Shown: in pieces, positions 8,990-16,350 of the stretch
How the letters are laid out: each line of letters opens with the position of its first letter
Position numbering within the stretch: the stretch's first letter is position 1
Source: Chthoniobacteraceae bacterium
GTDB lineage: Bacteria; Verrucomicrobiota; Verrucomicrobiia; Chthoniobacterales; Chthoniobacteraceae
Assembly: GCA_947471505.1 (NCBI GenBank)
Contig: CANIWM010000018.1
Location: forward strand, 19,941 to 83,940
Direction: 5' to 3'
Length of the DNA stretch: 64,000 bases
Notes under the pieces: generated by a model
The model's input: the letters and a program-made list of their open reading frames with translations, nothing else
Told to the model about the DNA's origin: nothing
Database searches by the model: none
Program-made: the position numbers and the translations under genes

Positions 8990-10194
8990 CAGATCCGTGC
9001 CTGCGCAGCGGCACCCCACGTTGTGCGCCAGCGCGTCTTCACGAGCGTCAGCCCGACGATGGCGAGCACACACAGCCCAGCGAAGATCAGGAAGCCCGGG
9101 GCGTAGCCTCCCGTATATTGCTTCGCAAGGCCCAGCGAACTCGCAAGCCAGAAGCCGCCCACGCCGCCACCGCAGCCGACAAGGCCAGTCATCACACCGA
9201 GGTCTTTACCGAACCGTTGAGGCAAGAGTTGAAACACAGACCCATTCGCCATACCGAGCGCCCCGCTGGCGATGGCAAAAAGCACCGTGTTCATCCAAAA
9301 GACGTGAGCCAACGCCGCGACGGTGAGGCATACCGCAGCAATCGCGTAGAAGAAATACAGCGAGCGGATACCGCCCACGCGGTCTGCCACCGCACCGCCG
9401 ATCGGCCGCGCCACCGCGCCGAGAAATGTGCAGAGCGCAGCGAAATCGCCCGCTTGCACTTTCGAGAGCCCATACTCGCCGGTAAAGTAGAGCACATAGC
9501 TGCTCGCTAGGCCCACGAAGCCGCCGAAGCTGACCGTGTAGTAAAAGCAAAACCAGTGAGCATCCTTGTCCTTCAGCAGCGTCACGTAATCACCGAGCGT
9601 TTTCTTTTTCACCACCACCGGTGCTTCTTTCGACCATACGATATAGATCAAAAAGACGATCACAGCCGGGATGAGCGCCAGACCGAAGACCGCCTGCCAG
9701 CCATACGCCGCAGCGACGCGCGGAGCGATCAGCGCATCCAGCACGACGCCCACATTTCCAGCGCCCGCCAGCCCCATCACCACACCCTGCATGTGAGGAG
9801 GATACCAGCGCCCCGCTTGCGGCAGTGCCACCGCGAAGCTCGCCCCTGCAAAGCCGAGCAGCCCGCCGAGAAACAGCGCCGAGCCAAACGTCGGAAGTCC
9901 AGCCAGCCAAGCATAGGCCAGCGCACCCATGACGATAATCTGCGAAGCGATGCCGGTATTCTTCGCCCCGATGCGGTCCACGAGCATCCCCAGCACGATG
10001 CGGAGAAATGCCCCGCTGAGGATCGGCGTCGCGACCATCAGCCCCTTTTGCGCCGCGTCGAGGTGCAGTGCATCGCCGATGGCTGCGCCAAGTGGGCCGA
10101 GAACGGTCCACACCATGAAGGCGAAATCGAAGTAAAGAAATGCGGTGAGCAGCGTGGGCCAATGCCCGGATGATTTTAGGTCGGAAAGTTTCAC
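8989..10194 (-). CDS. narK: Nitrate/nitrite transporter, NarK/NasA-type major facilitator
   Basis: 401 residues from GTG 10194, preceded by AAGGG nine bases upstream. The 30 extra upstream bases (TTG 10224) contain the shared regulatory motif, so I prefer the GTG. Twelve hydrophobic segments and the MFS loop GMLVDRIGAK between helices 2 and 3 are visible, as are glycine-rich segments such as GFAGASFAVALPQAGRWYPP, typical of nitrate/nitrite porters. It would import nitrate or exchange it for nitrite across the inner membrane. Its stop overlaps the start of the phosphatase-kinase gene, so the two are co-translated. It is a second nitrate uptake route beside the ABC importer; which one serves high or low nitrate cannot be read from sequence. 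Confidence 0.9.
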   Translation of the reverse strand: MKLSDLKSSGHWPTLLTAFLYFDFAFMVWTVLGPLGAAIGDALHLDAAQKGLMVATPILSGAFLRIVLGMLVDRIGAKNTGIASQIIVMGALAYAWLAGLPTFGSALFLGGLLGFAGASFAVALPQAGRWYPPHMQGVVMGLAGAGNVGVVLDALIAPRVAAAYGWQAVFGLALIPAVIVFLIYIVWSKEAPVVVKKKTLGDYVTLLKDKDAHWFCFYYTVSFGGFVGLASSYVLYFTGEYGLSKVQAGDFAALCTFLGAVARPIGGAVADRVGGIRSLYFFYAIAAVCLTVAALAHVFWMNTVLFAIASGALGMANGSVFQLLPQRFGKDLGVMTGLVGCGGGVGGFWLASSLGLAKQYTGGYAPGFLIFAGLCVLAIVGLTLVKTRWRTTWGAAAQARI

Positions 10195-10203
10195 GCTGCG
10201 CAC

Positions 10204-10223
10204 CCTTAGCCGCGCCCGTGCCA
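10204..10223 (-). promoter_or_regulatory. Shared nitrate-operon motif, copy 2
   Basis: Minus strand reads TGGCACGGGCGCGGCTAAGG, ending nine bases before the GTG start of narK. It differs from the nrtA copy at one position. Spacing GG-N10-GC fits a sigma-54 promoter, but +1 would then fall almost on the start codon. The AAGGG at its end can instead act as ribosome-binding site, and flanking GCAC/GTGC could form a short hairpin around it. Confidence 0.5.
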
Positions 10224-10512
10224 AGCCGTGAAATCAGGCAGTGAGAGTTTTCGCGCATGGCGATGAATCCGCCTCATCGGCCCAGCCACTCCGCACTGGC
10301 ACAGCATCCCATAACTCACTCCCAAAGTGAATACGCACGCTTACAGCGGCAAAATAATCGTGCGCCGACACTCGGATGTACGACGCCGATGTCCGGTATT
10401 AGACCACGCTGGACAATTCCCAACAGCGCCAAAGAGGCGGATGCGGTGACGTGGCCCAAGACCAATTGAAAACCACGCCGCTCCGCACCCGCCTGCAATC
10501 TGCCACTCCGTT
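10224..10512. other. Intergenic region between porin and narK
   Basis: About 290 bases without a credible gene. Short readings on both strands lack homologous features. It should hold the 3' end of the nrt operon transcript and upstream control sequences of narK. I see no clear factor-independent terminator. Confidence 0.4.
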
Positions 10513-11940
10513 TTAGAACGTAATGCTCGTCTGGAAATAGACGAAGTCCGCGTCGTCGCTCGCCCCGGTATCGGAGAGATAATCACCTGCAAAGAAGTGC
10601 GAGTAGCCGCCTTCAAAGCTGAGATTTTTCGACACGGCGTAGGTGAGCGTCGCATCGACCTCGTAGCCTACGAAGTCGCTCGCAGCGCGAGCCAGCGGCG
10701 TTAGCGGACGGACCGTGGCCACGCCATTGGCGCGGTACCACGAGTCGTTCGTATCCGCGAGCCAGAAGGCGTGAAACTCAGCCTTGGCGGTGAGTTTCTT
10801 CGTCGGCGAGCACTTGAAGCTCACTTCGAGGTCTTTCATGTTCTGCCACGAGAAGACGTCCATCTGGCCGTAGAACTTGTGGTTCGTCGGGAAGAGATTC
10901 TGGAACGTCTCTACATCGCCATCTGCGGGATCGCCGTCGCCGCTGCCGTAGTTGAATGCGACGCCGAGGCGCGGCATACAACTCGTGTCAAACGTGTAGC
11001 CGACTCCGCCGTGCAGCGCGAACGCCGTGAGGTCGAGTCCCTTCACTTCGCCGGTCTGGAATGCGCCCTCGAAGTCGTAGTCAAAGCCGACGGGTTTCGG
11101 CACTGCGACGACGCCTTTGCCATCGCTGGCTGGCACCGGCGCAAAAGCACCGGGCTTCGATTTGATGCGCATGCCGAGCGTGATGAAGTTCGTGCTCGTG
11201 ACCAGTTGCTCCTCGTGGAGATGCAGCGCGTAGAAGTCCGTCGTCTGCGGGCCGAGCGCCGTCGTGCTTGCGTAGATACCACTGAAAATCTGCTCTCTGC
11301 GTGTTTCATTTCCATTGTATAAATCGCTCATGTTCATGCCCGAGCGACGCGGCACGACGACCGACGCAGCGAACGCATCCACCGTGAGAGCACCACTCTT
11401 ATAGGTCAGTTTCGCAGCGTCGAACGTGCGCCCGAGGTTGTTCCAATCGAAGGCACCGACGATACGCTCGTCGCCGTAGCTCAATATCTGACGTCCAAGT
11501 TTCACCCCCCACGGCGATTTCGTGTAGTCGGCGAGTTCGATGTAAGCTTGGCGGAGGTCAAAGGAATCGTCCCCCTCTGCTCCCAGCAGGCCTGGGAAGT
11601 CGGCGCGATCGCTCAGCACCTCACGGCTGTCCTGCGCCTGCGCGTAGCAAGTGAGCCACGAGGAAGGCTTCACCTTTACACCGATGCGAGCACGCTGAAG
11701 AAGCCAGTTGTCGTCGTTGATCGTCCTGACGGCGTCGTTGAAATCGAAGTTGTTATCTTTCAGCTCCCAGCGCAGGCGCTCTTGGATGTCGATGGTGATG
11801 AACCCGTCAGCGAATGACAGCGGATTGGCTTCTGGAGCTTTAGTCTTAAGCGCTGGCGCTGGCGGACCAGCGACTGCGGCGAACGAGATTCCAGCGAACG
11901 CAGCGATGGCTGCGAGTGAGTAACGAGTGGTATTTATCAT
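10513..11940 (-). CDS. Outer-membrane porin of the alginate-export (AlgE-like) type, probable nitrate porin
   Basis: 475 residues from ATG 11940. A signal peptide (about residues 1-24, ending AAVAG) is followed by alternating strand-like segments with many aromatic residues, and the chain ends in ...SITF, a terminal phenylalanine as in beta-barrel outer-membrane proteins. FITIDIQERLRWE and GVKLGRQILSYGDERIVG resemble alginate_exp family porins. It follows the second ABC ATPase gene by 32 bases and is the last gene of the nitrate importer operon, so it probably lets nitrate or another small anion through the outer membrane. It also shows that the organism has an outer membrane. Substrate is inferred from context only. 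Confidence 0.8.
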   Translation of the reverse strand: MINTTRYSLAAIAAFAGISFAAVAGPPAPALKTKAPEANPLSFADGFITIDIQERLRWELKDNNFDFNDAVRTINDDNWLLQRARIGVKVKPSSWLTCYAQAQDSREVLSDRADFPGLLGAEGDDSFDLRQAYIELADYTKSPWGVKLGRQILSYGDERIVGAFDWNNLGRTFDAAKLTYKSGALTVDAFAASVVVPRRSGMNMSDLYNGNETRREQIFSGIYASTTALGPQTTDFYALHLHEEQLVTSTNFITLGMRIKSKPGAFAPVPASDGKGVVAVPKPVGFDYDFEGAFQTGEVKGLDLTAFALHGGVGYTFDTSCMPRLGVAFNYGSGDGDPADGDVETFQNLFPTNHKFYGQMDVFSWQNMKDLEVSFKCSPTKKLTAKAEFHAFWLADTNDSWYRANGVATVRPLTPLARAASDFVGYEVDATLTYAVSKNLSFEGGYSHFFAGDYLSDTGASDDADFVYFQTSITF

Positions 11941-11972
11941 TTATTTTTTGGTTGTTGTTGTTTTGGGTGATC

Positions 11973-12839
11973 TTACGCCGCTGCACTGGTGGTGCTGGCT
12001 GGCTTTGGTAAAGCGATGCGTTTTTTGTGATGCGCGTGGATTTCCAGAAATTCGATGAGGCACTCGCGGAGCGCGTAATACTCAGGGTGCTCCATCACCG
12101 ATACGCGATCTCGTGGTCGTGCAAACGGCACTTCCACAATGTCGCCGACTTCGGCTTCCGGCCCATCCGTCATGCACACGATGCGGTCCGAGAGATACAG
12201 GGCTTCATCCACATCGTGCGTGACCATGAGCGCGGTGATGCGCTGACGCCGCCAGAGGTCGAGCAGCACGCCTTGCAGCTCGTAGCGTGTGAGGGAATCG
12301 AGCATCCCGAACGGCTCATCGAGCAGCAGCATCTTCGGCGAGAGCGCAAAGGCTCGCGCGATTCCGACACGTTGGCGCATCCCTTGCGAGAGTTCGGCGG
12401 GCCGCTTGTCCATCGAGTCCGCGAGGCCCACGACGCTGAGGTAATACTCGGCTATTTGCAGACGCTCGCCTTTCGTCGCTGTGTAAAAGACCTGCTCCAC
12501 TCCGAGCATCACATTCTCCCGCGCGGTGAGCCACGGCAGCAGGCTCGGCGATTGAAAGACGATGCCGCGATCTGGCCCCGGTCCCGTGACTTCTTTGCCC
12601 GCGAGCACCATGCCGCCGCTGGTGGCATCGCTCAGCCCGGCGACCATGGAGAGCACTGTGCTTTTGCCGCATCCACTGTGGCCGATGAGCGTGACGAACT
12701 CGCCCTCGGCGATGTCGAGATTGAAGTCGTTCACGATGACTGCCGGGCCTTTCGGAGTGTGGTAGGTTTTGTTGAGCTGACTGAGTTCTAGGTAGTTGCG
12801 GCGCGTTCTTGGCGGCGGCATGGCGATGATTTCGTTCAT
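11973..12839 (-). CDS. nrtD: Nitrate ABC transporter ATP-binding protein (NrtD-like)
   Basis: 288 residues. Walker A GHSGCGKST (about 54-62), Q-loop (IVFQSPSLLPWLT), signature LSQGMRQRVGIARA, Walker B MLLLDEPFGMLDSLT and H-loop MVTHDVDEA are all intact, so this is a competent ATPase of the nitrate/sulfonate/taurine class. It pairs with the NrtC-like ATPase upstream to energise the NrtB permease. An alanine-rich tail closes the protein. Confidence 0.87.
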   Translation of the reverse strand: MNEIIAMPPPRTRRNYLELSQLNKTYHTPKGPAVIVNDFNLDIAEGEFVTLIGHSGCGKSTVLSMVAGLSDATSGGMVLAGKEVTGPGPDRGIVFQSPSLLPWLTARENVMLGVEQVFYTATKGERLQIAEYYLSVVGLADSMDKRPAELSQGMRQRVGIARAFALSPKMLLLDEPFGMLDSLTRYELQGVLLDLWRRQRITALMVTHDVDEALYLSDRIVCMTDGPEAEVGDIVEVPFARPRDRVSVMEHPEYYALRECLIEFLEIHAHHKKRIALPKPASTTSAAA

Positions 12840-12857
12840 TGGTCTTGGGTATTAAAG

Positions 12858-13760
12858 TTAAGCGACTTCCACGGCCTCGAGTTTCTCTTCGCTGCGGCGA
12901 CGTGCCGTGCGTTTCGCGCCGAAGAGCGTGCGTGGTTCATTGAGGTCTTCTGGGAGTAAATCGGGCAGCGTGAGCTTGCGTTTCACCACCGTCTTCTGCC
13001 GACCACCGGGGCCGAGCAGATATTCGATTACATCCTTCCGAACGCGCTTGAATGCCGGGTCGCTGTTCAGCGCCTTGCGCTCGCGTGGCCTTGCAATATC
13101 GACAGCCACACTTGGCCCAAGCGTAGCGCCGGGGCCCGCACTCAGCGGGATGATGCGGCCCGCAGTCATGATGCCCTCGTCCACGTCGTTCGTGATGAGC
13201 ACGACCGTCCGGCGGTCCTGTTCCCATATACGGACGATCTCATCTTGGAGAGTCGCACGAGTCAGCGCATCGAGCGCGCCGAGTGGTTCATCCAGCAAGA
13301 GAATCTTCGGCTCCGCCGCGAGCGCACGAGCTACACTCACGCGCTGCCGCATCCCGCCCGAAAGCTCGCGAGGGAGCTTTCCACGAGCGGGAGTCAGATT
13401 GACCATCGCCAGATACTTATCCACCTGCGCTCGACGTTGCTCCGCGCTCCATGTGGGGAAGACTTGGTCCACGGCCAACGCGACATTTTCCGCGACATTC
13501 AGCCACGGAAGCAGCGAGTAGTTTTGGAAAACAATCCCGCGTTCCGGGCTGGGCTCCGTGATAATTTCACCGCGCAACTTCACCGTCCCGCTGTCGGGCT
13601 TGAGAAGACTGGCGATCATCGAAATGAGCGTCGTCTTGCCTGCTCCCGAGTAACCGACGATGGCGACAAACTCACCCTCTTCAATGGACAGGTTCACGTC
13701 TCTCAACACCTCGGTGCTACCGTACCTCTTACTTACATTGTGTAGTTCAAGAAATGGCAT
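12858..13760 (-). CDS. nrtC: Nitrate ABC transporter ATP-binding protein (NrtC-like, without binding domain)
   Basis: 300 residues from ATG 13760. Walker A GYSGAGKTT, signature LSGGMRQRVSVARA and Walker B ILLLDEPLGALDALT are present. The H-loop histidine is replaced by asparagine (LITNDVDEGI), a feature I recall from cyanobacterial NrtC. Cyanobacterial NrtC carries a C-terminal NrtA-like sensor domain; here only about 60 charged residues follow the ATPase, so that regulatory domain is missing. Three bases separate it from nrtB. Probably forms an asymmetric heterodimer with the NrtD-like subunit. Confidence 0.83.
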   Translation of the reverse strand: MPFLELHNVSKRYGSTEVLRDVNLSIEEGEFVAIVGYSGAGKTTLISMIASLLKPDSGTVKLRGEIITEPSPERGIVFQNYSLLPWLNVAENVALAVDQVFPTWSAEQRRAQVDKYLAMVNLTPARGKLPRELSGGMRQRVSVARALAAEPKILLLDEPLGALDALTRATLQDEIVRIWEQDRRTVVLITNDVDEGIMTAGRIIPLSAGPGATLGPSVAVDIARPRERKALNSDPAFKRVRKDVIEYLLGPGGRQKTVVKRKLTLPDLLPEDLNEPRTLFGAKRTARRRSEEKLEAVEVA

Positions 13761-13763
13761 GGC

Positions 13764-14636
13764 TCAGATTGTCTTAAAGCGCCGCTCCACCACGCTCATC
13801 AGCCGGTCGAGCACATAGCCGACTACGCCGATGGTGAGGATGCAGAGGATGATGTGTGAGTAGCTGAGCGCGTTGTATTGCTGCCACAGGAAGCCTCCGA
13901 CGCCGGGTCGTCCGGTGAGCATTTCCGCGGCGACGATGACGAGCCATGCGATTCCCAGTGATAGACGGAAACCGGTGAACATATAGGGCAAGGTCGCGGG
14001 AAGTAGCACCTTGAAGAGGGTCTTTGACCGCGAGAGCTTCAGCACTTTCGCCACGTTAAGGAAGTCTTGCGGCACTGCGCGCACTCCCACGGCTGTATTC
14101 AAAACGGTGGGCCACATCGAACACACGGCGATGGTGAATATGGCAGCGAGATCGCTCGCCGTATATTCGCCCATGCCGGGCACGGTGAACTTCGCGGAGA
14201 GGAAGAGCACCATCCCCAGCGGCAACCACGCAAGCGGCGAGACTGGTCGAAGAATCTGGATAATCGGATCGAACATCTTGGCAAACGCCGGCGAAAGCCC
14301 CAGCATGAAGCCGATGGGCGTGCCGATGAGCAGCGCGATAGCGTAGCCTTGCACGACGAGCTTCAACGATAGCCAAGTGAACCGGAGCATCCCTTGGTCG
14401 AGCTCGCCGCGTTTTGCCAGCGGTTGCGTGACGTAGAGTTTGCTCGCCGCCCAAGCCTCCGTGGGCGATGGGAGGTCCTCAGAGAGCCCCACGCGCACGG
14501 TCTTTGTCACTTTGTCGCCGAAGTCATCTATGGAGACTTTCGTGATCGGTTTCCCGGCGATGATGGCCCAGATGGCGATGCACAGGGCGATGCCCACAAA
14601 GGGCAGAATAATGTAGTCGAACTTGAATGATTTCAT
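13764..14636 (-). CDS. nrtB: Nitrate ABC transporter permease
   Basis: 290 residues with an N-terminal helix (IILPFVGIALCIAIWAII), a roughly 60-residue external loop, then about five further helices. The EAA-like permease loop is seen around VAKVLKLSRSKTLFKVLLPATLPYMFTGFRLSLGIAW. It forms the inner-membrane channel between the NrtA binding protein and the two ATPases. It is the second gene of the operon. Sulfonate/taurine permeases look similar; the surrounding nitrate genes decide the substrate. Confidence 0.88.
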   Translation of the reverse strand: MKSFKFDYIILPFVGIALCIAIWAIIAGKPITKVSIDDFGDKVTKTVRVGLSEDLPSPTEAWAASKLYVTQPLAKRGELDQGMLRFTWLSLKLVVQGYAIALLIGTPIGFMLGLSPAFAKMFDPIIQILRPVSPLAWLPLGMVLFLSAKFTVPGMGEYTASDLAAIFTIAVCSMWPTVLNTAVGVRAVPQDFLNVAKVLKLSRSKTLFKVLLPATLPYMFTGFRLSLGIAWLVIVAAEMLTGRPGVGGFLWQQYNALSYSHIILCILTIGVVGYVLDRLMSVVERRFKTI

Positions 14637-14674
14637 GGTCTTGAAATTAAAATGCTGCGCGGCTGCGCAAGGCT

Positions 14675-15955
14675 TCAGCCCTTGATCGAATTGATCGCGA
14701 ACGACTTCGCGAACGCTTCGAGGTCTGCCTTCGGGTCAAACTTCACCCCGTCGAAGAATGTCTCCGGCGTGCTGTCTGCGGCGCGGCCTTTCACGCCGAG
14801 TTCTTTCATCGCCTCTTCGTAAAGGTCGCCACGCATCACTTGCTTCGTCACCGCAGCGTATTCGGGTGCTCCCTCCGTGAAGCCCCAGCGGCGGAGCTGC
14901 GTGAGCCACCACGAGCAGAACTTCGCTTGCGGGTAGTTGGCGTTGCGGTCGCTAAAGGTCATGTAGTTCGGGTCGCGGAATTTGCGCCCGTCGCCCATGT
15001 CATACTTACCTTGCAGACGCCCGAGGATGATTTCCTCCGGGCAGTTGATGTAAGTCGCCGCGCTGACGATCTTCGCCTGCTCGGGGCGATTCTCCATTTT
15101 ATCCAGCCAGACACTCGCCTCGTGCAGAGCCTTCAGCACAGCCTTCACGGTCTTCGGATTCTTGTCTGCAAACTCTGCGGTGAAGGCACACACCTTCTCC
15201 GGGTGGTCCTTCCAAATCGCCTGCGTGCTCACGCTCGTGTAGCCGATGTCGTCGGCAATCGCCCGCGCATTCCACGGCTCGCCCACGCAGTATCCGTCCA
15301 TTTTCCCCACCTTCATATTCGCCACCATCTGCGGTGGTGGGACGGTGATGAGCGACACATCCGCGCCGCCGCCCATCGCGTCGCCGGGATGGATGCCGCC
15401 CGCTGCGAGGTAGTAGCGCATCCACATCGCGTGAGTCCCCGGAGGGAACGTCATGGCAAATGTGAGCGGCGTCCCGGCTGCTTTGGCTTCATCCACAAAG
15501 GGCTTCAGCGCCTTTGGGTCAGCAGCGACTTTGCCTTTGTATTTGTTGGCGAGAGTGATCGCTTGGCCGTTGCGATTCATCAGCCACGGCACGACCATCG
15601 GCTTCTTTGGCGCTCCTGCGAGGCCGAGAGTGGACGCGATGGGCATCCCGAGCAGCATGTGCGTCGCCTGGTTGTCGCCATTCGTCAGCGAGTCGCGAAT
15701 CGCAGCCCAGCTAGCACCTTTAGCGACGGTGGAGTTGATGCCGTGTTTTTTGAAGAGCCCCTTTTCATGTGCGATGACGATGCTGGAGCAGTCGGTGAGT
15801 GCGATGATACCGAACTTCATGTCGGCAGTCTCCGGCGCATCGCTGGCGAAGACTCCGCCGCTCCAGCTCGCCGGTAAACCGGCAAGGAGCGAGGTGGCTG
15901 TGGTGCGACGAATGAATGAGCGGCGAGTGACGTGAGTCTGTGTGTTGTTGTTCAT
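14675..15955 (-). CDS. nrtA: Nitrate-binding protein of the ABC importer, Tat-exported
   Basis: 426 residues from ATG 15955, with AAGGGG 11 bases upstream; the longer reading to 15997 runs through the regulatory motif and is rejected. A twin-arginine signal (TRRSFIRRTTATSLLAGLPA) starts near residue 10. The mature part begins MKFGIIALTDCSSIVIAHEKGLF and continues with LLGMPIASTLGLAG and GYCVGEPWNARAI, typical of NrtA/CmpA-type nitrate or bicarbonate binding proteins. No lipobox is seen, so it is probably a soluble periplasmic protein. First gene of the importer operon. Nitrate is favoured over bicarbonate by context. Confidence 0.9.
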   Translation of the reverse strand: MNNNTQTHVTRRSFIRRTTATSLLAGLPASWSGGVFASDAPETADMKFGIIALTDCSSIVIAHEKGLFKKHGINSTVAKGASWAAIRDSLTNGDNQATHMLLGMPIASTLGLAGAPKKPMVVPWLMNRNGQAITLANKYKGKVAADPKALKPFVDEAKAAGTPLTFAMTFPPGTHAMWMRYYLAAGGIHPGDAMGGGADVSLITVPPPQMVANMKVGKMDGYCVGEPWNARAIADDIGYTSVSTQAIWKDHPEKVCAFTAEFADKNPKTVKAVLKALHEASVWLDKMENRPEQAKIVSAATYINCPEEIILGRLQGKYDMGDGRKFRDPNYMTFSDRNANYPQAKFCSWWLTQLRRWGFTEGAPEYAAVTKQVMRGDLYEEAMKELGVKGRAADSTPETFFDGVKFDPKADLEAFAKSFAINSIKG

Positions 15956-15967
15956 GTTCGACGCACC

Positions 15968-15987
15968 CCTTAGCCGCGCTCGTGCCA
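15968..15987 (-). promoter_or_regulatory. Shared nitrate-operon motif, copy 1
   Basis: Minus strand reads TGGCACGAGCGCGGCTAAGG, 12 bases before the nrtA start. It matches the narK copy in 19 of 20 positions and the diflavin reductase copy in most. GG-N10-GC spacing is that of sigma-54 promoters. The terminal AAGGGG doubles as the likely ribosome-binding site. Confidence 0.5.
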
Positions 15988-16025
15988 CACGATACAAAGC
16001 AGCCGTTCGACTTTTATAGAAAAAT

Positions 16026-16042
16026 GATGAATTTCATTCATC
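16026..16042. promoter_or_regulatory. Perfect palindrome GATGAAT-TTC-ATTCATC in the nrtA-purF spacer
   Basis: Two 7-base arms with a 3-base centre, 71 bases before the nrtA start in an otherwise AT-rich patch. It could be an operator for a dimeric regulator or an enhancer site. No regulator gene lies in the window. Confidence 0.4.
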
Positions 16043-16300
16043 CATAGTGCAGTCAAGCACCGAGGCGAATTCAGAGCGCATCCCAACCCCGTGCCACGGA
16101 CAGGAATTTGAGCGAAAGATTGTTCGGACCGCTGAGCCGCCTCGGCGATTTTGAGGGTGCTGGCATTCGCCGAATATGCACCCATTTTCACCATGTGAAC
16201 AAATCGCGACAGCGCATCGACCACCAAGTCCGACCTCTACGCAGCAGGAATGTTCAAGCAGCAAATCACGGTCATTCCGTCATTCGTTTGAGCGCCGCGC

Positions 16301-16329
16301 TTGACCTCTGCATCCCCTCGCTCTTATCT
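16301..16329 (+). promoter_or_regulatory. Probable sigma-70 promoter of purF
   Basis: TTGACC (16301-16306), a 17-base spacer and TTATCT (16324-16329). Transcription would begin near 16336, about 15 bases before the TTG start chosen for purF. The match at -10 is only moderate. Confidence 0.45.
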
Positions 16330-16350
16330 CCGCGCCTGCCTCGCACTGCC

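Noticed and set aside
16083..16102. Fourth TGGCACG-like sequence (TGGCACGGGGTTGGGATGCG, minus strand)
   Set aside because: Shares TGGCACG with the nitrate motif but not the GC 10 bases on nor the GGCTAA core; probably chance.
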